Below, piece by piece: positions 32,308-40,538 of a stretch of DNA of 64,000 nucleotides (its first letter is position 1; each line of letters opens with the position of its first letter). The translations under genes were made by a program, and so were the position numbers. The notes below the pieces were generated by a model that made no database searches, had not been told where the DNA came from, and saw only the letters and a program-made list of their open reading frames with translations. This DNA comes from Chondrus crispus (lineage: Eukaryota; Rhodophyta; Florideophyceae; Gigartinales; Gigartinaceae): positions 1 through 64,000 of the forward strand of contig NW_005178533.1 in assembly GCF_000350225.1 (NCBI RefSeq), given 5' to 3'.

Positions 32308-32378
32308 CATCGATCATGAAATAGAAAGCAGCCTCCCCGGCTTCTCTCCATTTCATGATCGATGCCAAGGAGGCTTTT
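32308..32378. repeat. Interleaved inverted repeats (A-B-A'-B')
   Basis: Arm A (32308-32322, CATCGATCATGAAAT) pairs exactly with 32350-32364. Arm B (32325-32336) pairs, with a 2-nt bulge, with 32369-32378. The order A-B-A'-B' is that of an H-type pseudoknot. It lies between the CHY gene and copia element 1. Confidence 0.75.
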
Positions 32379-32495
32379 GATTTCAAAAAGCTGAACTCTG
32401 GGTACCCTTCTGCCGTCCGGTGGTGCTCCGTTTCCTAAACAGAGTGTAAAATGCTAGCAAACGACTGTCGCAAATTTCACGTGGGCGTCGAGGCG

Positions 32496-32500
32496 GGGGA
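32496..32500. repeat. Target-site duplication of copia element 1 (left)
   Basis: GGGGA, identical to 37748-37752. Confidence 0.9.
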
Positions 32501-32640
32501 TGTGTCAACAGGAGACCGATGACTCCTCGTTTACTCGTCGTCGCTCGTTGGTTATAAGTCTGTTCCCTGCGGGACAGACTGTCCTGTGCGGTCTGAAACT
32601 ACAAAATGACTATTGGCGAATGTGATTGTGCGGTCTGACA
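32501..32640 (-). repeat. 3' LTR of copia element 1, long form
   Basis: Compared with the 98-bp 5' LTR, this copy has ~42 extra bp at its inner end. The LTR start (on the coding strand TGTCAGACCGCAC, 32640-32628) occurs again as TTTCAGACCGCAC (32599-32587 region) after a unique spacer. The rest (32501-32598) matches the 5' LTR. Confidence 0.85.
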
Positions 32641-32660
32641 GTCCCCGGGTTCGCCAATAG
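32610..32660 (-). promoter_or_regulatory. Hairpin presenting the polypurine tract and LTR start of element 1
   Basis: The 11-nt arms 32610-32620 and 32650-32660 are exact inverted repeats (CTATTGGCGAA). The 29-nt loop holds the G-rich tract (GGGGAC on the coding strand) and the first nucleotides of the 3' LTR. Confidence 0.75.
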
Positions 32661-35213
32661 GGTTTTTGGGTCGACGAGGCTGAGTTTGTTGAGGAGGTTT
32701 TGTGTGCGTTGGGGTCCGAGGGGTTTTGTGAAGTAGTCGGCTACGTTTTCCTCGGATGGTATGTGTTGAATCTTGACCGTTCCTCTTTGTATGTGGTTCT
32801 GTATGAGGTGGTGTTTGATGTCAATGAATTTTCGGCGTTTGGTTGGAGCCGAGTTTTGGGCGACGAGGATCTCGGCCTTGTTGTCTACGTCAAGGGGGGG
32901 TGGTTGGGTTTCCGGCGTGTGCGCATCGACAAGGAGGCGGCGAAGCCAATGTGCTTGTTGTGTTGCCGCCGTCGCTGCCAAGTATTCGGCTTCACACGTG
33001 GAGTCGGCGACTACTGATTGTCGTGCCGAAGTCCAGCTTATGGGGGCGTCGTGGAACATGTGTACAACTCCTGTTCTGGAGCGGCGTGCGTGGTCATTAG
33101 CGAAGTCTGAGTCGCTGTATGTGCGGAGGCTGGGACGGGTGTTTGGTGTGCTGGCCTTGAACAGGATGCCGTGGTGTTCTGTACCGCTTAGGTAACACAG
33201 TAGCCAGTGGAGGTGGTTTTTGTGCGTGCGTGCCGGTTTGTGCATGACGGATGCGAGCATGCTAACAGCGGGGTGTATGTCGGGTCTGGTGCTGTCTGCT
33301 AAGTAGCGGAGATCACCTATTGTCTGTCTAAAGAGGAATGATTGCTGTGGGTCCAGGAGTGGATCCTCTTCTGTGTATGTGAAAGCCGCTTTGGGTGGTA
33401 GCGGTGTGCGTTTTGCGCTGGAGGAGAGCATGCCCGTTTTGGTGAGTATAGTTCGGGCAACGTTTGGTTGGGATATGTGTATGGCGCCGTTTTCGAGTCG
33501 TTGTACGTGCCATTTGGTGTTTTTTGGTGGAAAGCCAAGGCGTTTGATTTTGTACTTGGCTGTGAGGATGGCGTGGATCTCGTCTTGCAGCGTTTGGGAG
33601 GATGCTGCCGAGAGGAAATCATCCATTTTAATGGCTACGAGAATGAGACCTTGGTCGGATTTTTTGTAGAAGAGGCAGGGGTCTGCCTGAGTAGGTTGGT
33701 ATCCGTGTGAGGTCAGATGGTTGGACAGGCCGTCGTGGTAAATTCGTGCTGCCTGCGGTGTGCCATATATATTGCGTATGAGGAGTCCCGCTTTGCCTGG
33801 ATGTTTGAGAGTCCCGTCAAAGCGGGGGTGTTGCTTGATGTACACTGGTTTTGTCTGGGGGAATTTTTCGTGGAGGTATGCTGAGCTGATGTCCATGTGC
33901 CCGAGGGACCAGTTACGTGAGGCGGCGATGGCGAGCAGTAGGCGTACTGTGGTCTTGTCTGCCATATAGGTCGTTACTTGCTCTGGATCGTAGTGCGTGC
34001 CTGGGGTCATGCGGTCGCCTCTGGCTGCGCATCGCGCTTTTCGTGCGGTGACGGTGCCGGAGTGATCTCGAATGTATCGAAACGTCATTGTGAGGGGTAT
34101 CAACTTTGTATGCTTGGGGAGTTGTGTGTTTGCTAGCCATTGGATGGTTTCGGTGTTGTCTAATTTATGCAGTTCTGCGTCGTGTGCTTGTGCCCATTGG
34201 GCCGCGTCTGGGTAAGTTCTAGCTTCCTGTCTGGTGCGTGGCTCGGGTGTGGTGAGTGGGATTGGTGTAGCTGGTGAGGTGCGGAGGACTGCTGTGGTGC
34301 TTACCGCGGGGTCGTGTGCTTTTTTGTAAGGATGAAAGTCTTGCGTGCGAGTGATGTGGTACTTGTGAGTGTGCGTGTCTTGCACTGTTATCGATTGGGG
34401 GCTGTTGGAGTACATGTATTGTACCGTACGGCTGCGTGTGTCAAGTTTCTTTTTGGTGCCGTAGATGGGGATCGTTCCCAGTTGTCCAAAGATTAAAAGT
34501 TGTTTGGGTTGCGCTTGTCGTGTGTGCCACAGGGTGTGGGGGGCTTCTCCGGTTGCGCGGTGGGGGATGATGTTATATTTGTACGCTGCGTCGCGTACTG
34601 CGTCTTCCCAGTACGCGTCAGGGAGGTTGGCATGATGGAGGTTGGCTCTGGCGGCGTTCATGAGAGTTTGATTAATTCTCTCTGCGATTGAATTTTCATG
34701 GGGTTGGTGCGGTGTTTTATTCTCGTACTTGATGCCTAAGGAGGCGTATGTCTGCAATGCGTGGTTGGACTTGAATTCGCTTACGTTATCAGTGCGGTAG
34801 AAACGCGGGAGGCGGTTGCGCTGTTTCATTAGGGCAAAAAATTGTGGCATGATGGTGCTGACTTCGCCTCTCGTTCTGAGAAAATAAAGCATGACGTACC
34901 GGGATGCCGCTTCAATGTACGTGAGGAAGTGGTGATTGCCGTGGTTGGATCGAGGGTGGATGGGGCCGCATGTATCGGAGCTTAGGTATTCACCTGTACT
35001 GTAGTGATGTTGAGTGGGGGCATGGCGTGCCGGTCGCTGCTTTGCGTGTGCGCATGCGGAGCATGACAGTGGGCTGCGTGTTGAGGCGAGGGATGGTGGA
35101 AGGCCGTGTATCGTTCTCGATTTGGCGATAGTTTGGATTGTACGTAGGGGTGCGTGGTTCAGTCGCAGGTGCCAGTGGTGTAAGATTTGGTCCGTGGTGT
35201 AGTACAATTGCGT
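32610..35213 (-). CDS. pol: Copia Pol: integrase, reverse transcriptase, RNase H
   Basis: One uninterrupted frame. In order it shows a pre-integrase zinc region (LHHWHLRLNH ... CSACAHAKQ), the integrase DDE core (SSDTCGPIH, YRTDNVSEF, HENSIAERIN), the copia RT (GHMDISSAYLH, LLIRNIYGTPQAARIYHD, and a catalytic box AIKMDDFL in place of the usual YVDD), then RNase H (TYSDSDFAND, CEAEYLAATAA, DNKAEILVAQN). The order integrase before RT defines Ty1/copia. The frame extends upstream to 35354, but codons beyond ~35213 belong to an inserted sequence. It would give the enzymes that copy and integrate the element. Confidence 0.92.
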   Translation of the reverse strand, partial: TQLYYTTDQILHHWHLRLNHAPLRTIQTIAKSRTIHGLPPSLASTRSPLSCSACAHAKQRPARHAPTQHHYSTGEYLSSDTCGPIHPRSNHGNHHFLTYIEAASRYVMLYFLRTRGEVSTIMPQFFALMKQRNRLPRFYRTDNVSEFKSNHALQTYASLGIKYENKTPHQPHENSIAERINQTLMNAARANLHHANLPDAYWEDAVRDAAYKYNIIPHRATGEAPHTLWHTRQAQPKQLLIFGQLGTIPIYGTKKKLDTRSRTVQYMYSNSPQSITVQDTHTHKYHITRTQDFHPYKKAHDPAVSTTAVLRTSPATPIPLTTPEPRTRQEARTYPDAAQWAQAHDAELHKLDNTETIQWLANTQLPKHTKLIPLTMTFRYIRDHSGTVTARKARCAARGDRMTPGTHYDPEQVTTYMADKTTVRLLLAIAASRNWSLGHMDISSAYLHEKFPQTKPVYIKQHPRFDGTLKHPGKAGLLIRNIYGTPQAARIYHDGLSNHLTSHGYQPTQADPCLFYKKSDQGLILVAIKMDDFLSAASSQTLQDEIHAILTAKYKIKRLGFPPKNTKWHVQRLENGAIHISQPNVARTILTKTGMLSSSAKRTPLPPKAAFTYTEEDPLLDPQQSFLFRQTIGDLRYLADSTRPDIHPAVSMLASVMHKPARTHKNHLHWLLCYLSGTEHHGILFKASTPNTRPSLRTYSDSDFANDHARRSRTGVVHMFHDAPISWTSARQSVVADSTCEAEYLAATAATQQAHWLRRLLVDAHTPETQPPPLDVDNKAEILVAQNSAPTKRRKFIDIKHHLIQNHIQRGTVKIQHIPSEENVADYFTKPLGPQRTQNLLNKLSLVDPKTLLANPGTVRPHNHIRQ

Positions 35214-35218
35214 ACCAC

Positions 35219-35780
35219 GACCACCCCGGGGAGATGTGAACCGGACTGAAGAGCGGGTGCTACTGTAGCGACCGGGCTTAAACGCGCCCGTCGCGGAGTA
35301 CAGTAGTACCCCGCGGGTCACACGTGCTACAACCGCTGGCGTGGCCACCGGCACACGTGTGTAATCCGTACGGTTATAAGTAGTAATTAGCAGTTAATGG
35401 CACAAATTTATTAATTGTGTACAGTAGCTGGTATACTGTAAGTAACAGCTACTGTAGCGGGATAGGTGTCCTGGCGTCCCACTTAAGGGTTAAGACCGGG
35501 GGCACCTGCCCCGTCCCAGTAAAGAGGAGGCAAACTCGCCTCCCTCCCCTTTACGGCTAAGTGCTAACACGGTTCCGGTTTTCCTTTAGCTCGGGCTTCT
35601 AAACCGTGACCGGCCGTCCGGTTATAACCCCACCTACCGGCTGCACGTCACCGGCCACGTGAGCCTTCCCTCTTTTCGAGTCCATCCGTACGGTTTTTAT
35701 CCGCGCGTGGGTAACCCAGCGTCGCGCGCTCCCTCACCTCTAACCCCCTCGTTCCGAGTGGTCGGGACGAACGTAGTTAT
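35219..35780. mobile_element. 562-bp insertion inside copia element 1 (solo-LTR-like)
   Basis: The insertion is bounded by the 5-bp repeat ACCAC (35214-35218 and 35781-35785) and splits the element between protease and integrase. It encodes nothing, has several TACAGTA/TACTGTA motifs and a TTAATTAATTGT-like AT core, and its length with one duplication (567 bp) is a multiple of three. A 5-bp duplication and non-coding content suit a solo LTR, but the ends are not TG...CA, so the family is open. Confidence 0.6.
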
Positions 35781-35785
35781 ACCAC

Positions 35786-37291
35786 ACGTGGCCTTACAGG
35801 GGATCGGTGGGATGTGTGGTGCTGGCGTTGAGCGTATGGATAAAGGTGTATTTGATGTCCGTTGTGTGGTAATGGAGGGTAGTGCTCTACTTGTGGTGAG
35901 GGGTGGTGTGGTGTGGGTTGGATTGGCTGGGGTTGGATGGCGCGGGATTGGCTGTGGCGTGTGGGGTTTCGGATTGCGTCGCGGGCGGGGATCGTGCGCG
36001 CTCCTCTGGCTTGGAGGTGCGGGGTTGTCGTCCATGCATATGCCTTGATGGTGGGGTTCCATGGGGCTGGGCCGATGATTTTTCCTCGGGAGTGCTTGTC
36101 GAAGAGGTACGCGGCGCTTGGCGTGAAGAGGATGTTGCCGTGGGTTTGTGCTATGGATTGGACGGATAGGAGGTTGCTTGTGATGTCCGGGGATACCACG
36201 GATGGAACCTTGAGCGTGTGTCCTCTATTCGTCTTGATCGTCGTCTGCCCGGCGTGAGTGCATTGCACGATTTGGTTAGTGGCAGTTTTTGTGTTGTGGT
36301 GGATCGGCCGTGGGTCGTGTACGGTGGAGAGGTTTGCGATATGAGAGGGATGTGCGCCAGAATCGAGGATGTACGTACAGTTGTCATCGAGGGCTTCGCT
36401 TGCCGTGTCGTCCATGGCCGTTCCGTTGTCGCTGGCGTAGTCAAAGTGACTGTGAGCGGCACGTGCTGTGTGGTGTGGCTTTGATCGTGACGGTTGGCGT
36501 GTACGGTGACGGGGGTGTGCGGGGTGGTTGCATTCGATGTCCGTGTGTCTGGGGCGGGAGACGCCGAGGGACATGTGGAAGCGGCATGAATTTTTTGGGA
36601 CGGGGAGGTACCCGCGTGGGGCGCGGTTGCGCCATTGTGGGGCCGGTGCTGAATTTCTGATTGAATTTGGGCCTCCTGCGTCGCCGTGCATGTGTGACGG
36701 TCGAAGTTGCGTCGGTTGCTTGTACATGGTCAAACGGTTGAATTTGTGTACGAAGTCTTTAATGTCCTTAGGATCTAGAGCTATGAGATGACTGCCGATG
36801 GTGGCGGTGGACGGGTTGAAGCGCAGCCCTTCGATGAGGAATTCGACGGTGGTTTTGGGGTCTGAAATCTCTGGGTACCGTGCGGCGATCATTTTCGTTC
36901 AGATTTGTTCGTTGGCAGAGATGTACTGCTCCAGGGTCATATCAGGGAGGTAGTGTGCTTGTTCAGCGAGCTGCTTCAGATATTTGTGGTCTGAGGCGTT
37001 GGTCGTGTCCAGGTAGGACGTGACTGCCTGAATTAGATCGTAAGGAGTTGGATCGCTAGTGGGGGTGAGGATCAGGTTGGCGATCTGAGGGGGAATTGAC
37101 GTGATTAACTTGCCGAGTAGGTAGTTTTTGTTCCTTTCAAATGTTGCAAGGTCGATGTCGTCTTGTGGGGGGTTGGGGTTGCTTGTTATGTGGTCGATGG
37201 CGTCGATAGTGTGTGCTGGCGCTCGTGTAGCGACGATCCATGGTCCGTAATTCGTGGGATCTAGGCGTGGAATGTCGGGTCGTTTGTCCAT
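35786..37291 (-). pseudogene. gag: Copia Gag-protease ORF with one in-frame stop
   Basis: ATG at 37291. The first 130 codons are a copia gag N-terminus (RLDPTNYGPWIVATRAPAHT, then LKQLAEQAHYLPDMTLEQY). A TGA at 36896-36898 interrupts the frame, which then resumes with MIAARYPEISDP and reads on for ~370 codons. This part holds a CxxH...HxxxxC zinc-knuckle variant (CRFHM ... RHTDIEC) and the protease site YILDSGAHPSHI. The stop is one base from an Arg codon. Its C-terminal end runs into the 562-bp insertion. Confidence 0.85.
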
Positions 37292-37649
37292 GGTGAATAT
37301 GTCTTGGTTTGCGTTGATGTATTGTATTTGTGTTGCGATGTTTGTCGTTGTGTATGTTGCGTGATGCGTTGTGTCGTTTGTCTTGTGAATTGTCTTGAGG
37401 TGTGTCGTATTGGTTGTCGGTGTGGGATTTCTTGTGTCGTTTGTCTGGTGATTTGTCGTGATGTTTGTCGTGTTGGTTCTCTGTGTTGGATGAGATTGTG
37501 GGGGTATGTATGTAAGAGGGAGTGGGATTTAGCCTGGGGCTCCTCCGCAGGGGGAGGGATCGGTGTGTTCGTGTCGTTGTGGGTTGTGTTGCTGATTGTC
37601 GATGGGGGGAAGGTGGAGTTATGCAAGGTAGCGGAAGGTGCCCATAACC
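37292..37649 (-). promoter_or_regulatory. Leader of copia element 1 with half-tRNA-Met type primer-binding site and uORF
   Basis: Directly after the 5' LTR the coding strand reads GGTTATGGGCACCTTCCGC (complement of 37648 downward). Its start matches the complement of the anticodon arm of eukaryotic initiator tRNA-Met, and the CCTTCCGC part matches the complement of that tRNA's D-stem region. The ATG inside opens an 8-codon uORF ending in TAA. The rest of the leader is low-complexity, with imperfect repeats reading RQTTRQ-like peptides in one frame, and is probably untranslated. Confidence 0.75.
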
Positions 37650-37747
37650 TGTGTGAACAGGAAACCGATGACTCCTAGTTTACTCGTCGTCGCTCGTTGG
37701 TTATAAGTCTGTTCCCTGCGGGACAGACTGTCCCGTGCGGTCTGACA
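37650..37747 (-). repeat. 5' LTR of copia element 1
   Basis: 98 bp with TG...CA ends. It contains the sequence GGGACAGACTGTCCC, a small palindrome, and TTATAA as a possible TATA-type signal. The duplication GGGGA follows at 37748-37752. Confidence 0.92.
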
Positions 37748-37752
37748 GGGGA

Positions 37753-38305
37753 GGGCCGGGTTGTGCACATAAACGCGCCACGAAATTTCGCACGGGGTGC
37801 GACATGTGGACACGTGTGGGCGTGAGGCGTGACCGAAGGCCGGCTGGGGTTGCCAACCCCAGCAACCAATGGTTGCTGGATGACTTGTTGCCAGCAATTG
37901 CTTGGCCAGACAAAGGCGCCCCACTGCTATCGTGGCTCAGCGGGCGCGGGCCTCCTCACCGAAGGCTTAAACAGCCAGGACAAGGCGACCTGGACCACCC
38001 CGAACCGCTCATGTATGCGAGAAAAGGCCCCGCGCGTTGGTGATACGGTGACTGCGAAGGGCGCGGGAGGTTTGACCCCCCTCCGCAAGCAGAAGGTCGA
38101 GAATAGGAGGCGCGAAACCGCGGCTTTTCACAGTCGTCCGATACATGCGGCATGGCGGCTCTTTAAGGTAGTGGCAGTGACCTGCATCCTAGACTACACG
38201 CGCTAGCAAGCCCAGCGAGGAGACCGAGCCTTGATAGGACTTGCGCGTTCCCACCGCCAACCCACGCTGGTTTCGGTCACGATGACAAGGTAAAAACACA
38301 GGCTA
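37753..38305. other. Intergenic region, no supported gene
   Basis: Sequence between copia element 1 and the Harbinger transposase. ORFs on the plus strand (for example 37829-38206) have no recognisable domain. No terminal inverted repeat of the Harbinger element could be assigned. Confidence 0.4.
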
Positions 38306-38306
38306 T

Positions 38307-39440
38307 CTACTTTCGACTTCTTTTTCGGAGGCCCTCTGCATCTATCACCGGTGGTCTTGATAGGCCCCTTCTTTCTATAATGTCAACCATGCTCCTCCGT
38401 TTTCTAGACAGCTCACGACGCGCTTCCTTGGTATTCGCTACAATCTCTGCGGCGTCATCCTTCATCCTGCGATACCAACCCTGCTCATCGCCCTCCAGTT
38501 CGGCCAATTCTTCCCCAGTAAAACTTCTCGTAATCCTCACATCTGCACGATCGAGAACAAAATTATGCAACTTCATAGAAAGAACAATTAAACGCGCGTT
38601 AGTGTGTAGCGAAAAACTAAGTCGGCTCAAGATCCTCCACTTACCGACTAGCATCCCAAAAGCTTGCTCTACATGCATTCGGAGGGAAGAATGATAATAA
38701 TTAAATGCGTCTCCCGCGTCCGTCGCACTGGCTGCAGGAAAGGGCGTAATCAGAGACTCCGTACAAACATATGCCTCATCCCCCGCTATCCAACACTCGA
38801 AATGCGACTTGCCAGATTCTAGATAATGCCCAAGTGCCGATACAGTGTGGGCCACAGAGTCATGAGTTGAACCTACGCAACGCGCCGAGCAACATAAAAA
38901 TCTATAGTCAGCGTCAACTGCAGCCTGCACAGGTAAAGCATAATACTGCTTTCTACAAAAGAAAGTGCTCGGTGCGTGGCACCACGCGGGCTTCTTGATT
39001 TTGATGGCTATACCGTCCAAAGCGCCAACGCAACCAGAAAGCGGAGACGGGGGATTACGAGACATCTTGAAGGTCTTTGCCGAGTGACGAAAACCAGACA
39101 CTGTGGACGGCAACCCGGGCAGCTGAAATCTTTCTGACAATACTGTACACGTAGAATGAAACACATTGTAAACTGATGTCTCAGACATCTGATGAGTACC
39201 CATTAAGTCTAGATAACTTGCGCCAGCCATCATCCTCAGCGTCACGGAAAGGCGTACATCCGGTGGAATGGTCGGTCGTTTTGCCCGTCGTCCCATTTCG
39301 ATATTCTTCTGGAGAGACTGCCTAACGCTACTAAGCAATTCATGAAACGCTTGGCGTGGCATTCTGAAATCCCTACAGAACAAAGCGTCATCATAAACCA
39401 GAGTCAAATTTTCAAACGTCAGTTGTTCCCGCAAACGCAA
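38307..39440 (-). CDS. PIF/Harbinger transposase (DDE_Tnp_4 / HARBI1-like)
   Basis: 377 residues in one open frame. The N-terminal part is a helix-turn-helix-like region (~60-110). The catalytic core has Asp142 (GALDGIAIKI), a conserved HDS (~193-195), Asp221 (AGDEAYV) and Glu258 (HVEQAFGMLVGKW), the DDE set of PIF/Harbinger enzymes that cut and paste DNA in the nucleus. The frame as drawn begins with TTG at 39440 and stays open to ~39525 without an ATG, so the true start is either spliced or lost. The protein is otherwise intact. These elements usually also need a Myb/SANT-like partner; none lies beside it, although such a candidate is at 27953-29739. Confidence 0.88.
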   Translation of the reverse strand: MRLREQLTFENLTLVYDDALFCRDFRMPRQAFHELLSSVRQSLQKNIEMGRRAKRPTIPPDVRLSVTLRMMAGASYLDLMGTHQMSETSVYNVFHSTCTVLSERFQLPGLPSTVSGFRHSAKTFKMSRNPPSPLSGCVGALDGIAIKIKKPAWCHAPSTFFCRKQYYALPVQAAVDADYRFLCCSARCVGSTHDSVAHTVSALGHYLESGKSHFECWIAGDEAYVCTESLITPFPAASATDAGDAFNYYHSSLRMHVEQAFGMLVGKWRILSRLSFSLHTNARLIVLSMKLHNFVLDRADVRITRSFTGEELAELEGDEQGWYRRMKDDAAEIVANTKEARRELSRKRRSMVDIIERRGLSRPPVIDAEGLRKRSRK

Positions 39441-39765
39441 TTCCGGCGTACTTTCCGCGTTTTCTTGTCTTTTTTGGAATTGAGAAGAATTGCCGCAGCC
39501 GCGAGCAGGTACAAAAACATCCTTCTACGCCGCATTCATAATTGGACGAGCTCAATTCGGCGCTGGATTTCAGGACTTAGCTTCATTGGTAGAGAAGAAG
39601 TTTGAAACCCTGACGAAGGAAAGGGAGTGCTGGGGAGGACTGTGTTGGATACTGGCGGTTGCTGATCTATCATGACCGTTTTGGCCATGCACATCGAGGG
39701 ACCTCATTATAGCAACACGTCGTCCAGCTTTGCTTTTGTCGAGCTACAGGGAGTCAGACTGGGCC

Positions 39766-39770
39766 ATGTG
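39766..39770. repeat. Target-site duplication of copia element 2 (left)
   Basis: ATGTG, identical to 44543-44547. Confidence 0.9.
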
Positions 39771-39919
39771 TGTCATGAGAGCCACATACACACACGTTGC
39801 ACACGTACAACAGCGGTCAACTCACCACGATCGCCGCCGGCCTACGGATCGCCACCATCCCTACATAAGGTAGATAAACACGCGACCCCAGTAAACCGAG
39901 CCATCGATCTTGCATCACA
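39771..39919 (+). repeat. 5' LTR of copia element 2
   Basis: 149 bp, TGTCATGAGAGCC ... TTGCATCACA. Compared with the 3' LTR it lacks a 53-bp block after the first ~14 nt. Confidence 0.92.
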
Positions 39920-39940
39920 GGATATGGACCCTAACCACGC
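39920..39940 (+). promoter_or_regulatory. Primer-binding site of element 2, overlapping the gag start codon
   Basis: GGATATGGACCC follows the LTR directly and matches, with a few differences, the complement of the initiator tRNA-Met anticodon arm (GGTTATGGGCCC). The ATG at 39924 that would pair with the CAU anticodon is also the gag start. Confidence 0.65.
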
Positions 39941-40538
39941 ACAACTACAAGACGATCATCTCGTATACCGCCCACCCCGACGAGATCAGGACAACGACAG
40001 TACGGCACCACAAAGCCCCGTTGCCCCAACCCCACAAGCTCCGCCAGCAAGCGTAGAGCCAACACAACCCGCTCCGACCACACTCGTAGAGCCACAACAC
40101 CAAGCTCCGATCACCCCCGTAGAGCCAACACAACACGCTCCGACAACACCCGCTGAGCACCCACAAATGTCAAACCAGCAAGAAATGGCACCCGAAATGC
40201 CACAAGCCGACACAAGAATGCATGGACAGCTACCCCCACTCGCAAGCGACGGAACGAACTACAAGCTATGGACGCAAAACCTCCACGACATAGCAATAAT
40301 CAACAACGTCGAGGCAGCCCTCGACGAAAACTCACCACCCCCCTCTGTAACGAGCCCGTACCGTTCCATATACCGCCGAAAATGTGCATTCCTACGCATG
40401 AGCATCATGACCAGCCTCCCAGCGGATCTGGCAAACACAATCGACATGGACCTCAGCGTTACCCCTCAACAGCTTCTGGCAGAGATCAAAACGTACTTCA
40501 CTGACTCAACGCCAACCACACACCTCATCCTCAAATAA
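39924..40538 (+). CDS. gag: Copia Gag N-terminal part with Pro-rich tandem repeats
   Basis: ATG at 39924 (MDPNHAQLQ); an upstream open stretch to 39672 lies in the LTR and flank and is not counted. Residues ~35-80 hold four imperfect ~13-residue repeats of the type VEPTQ.APTT. From ~100 it shows the gag core (DGTNYKLWTQNLHDIAI; later RMSIMTSLPADLA). A TAA at 40536-40538 stops translation. The same frame continues beyond it with gag-like sequence (KAGGDLDKYIAAHRTIR), so this is a disrupted gag, not a natural end. Confidence 0.8.
   Translation: MDPNHAQLQDDHLVYRPPRRDQDNDSTAPQSPVAPTPQAPPASVEPTQPAPTTLVEPQHQAPITPVEPTQHAPTTPAEHPQMSNQQEMAPEMPQADTRMHGQLPPLASDGTNYKLWTQNLHDIAIINNVEAALDENSPPPSVTSPYRSIYRRKCAFLRMSIMTSLPADLANTIDMDLSVTPQQLLAEIKTYFTDSTPTTHLILK

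Larger units (their letters stand above)
32501..37747 (-). mobile_element. Ty1/copia retrotransposon, element 1
   Basis: Read on the minus strand: 5' LTR at 37650-37747 (98 bp), primer-binding site, gag, protease, integrase, RT, RNase H, then 3' LTR at 32501-32640. It is flanked by a perfect 5-bp duplication, GGGGA. The LTRs are very short for the family and almost identical where they overlap, so insertion is recent. Two lesions are seen: an in-frame TGA in gag (36896-36898) and a ~562-bp insertion between protease and integrase (35219-35780). The remaining pol frame is open for more than 850 codons. Confidence 0.93.
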
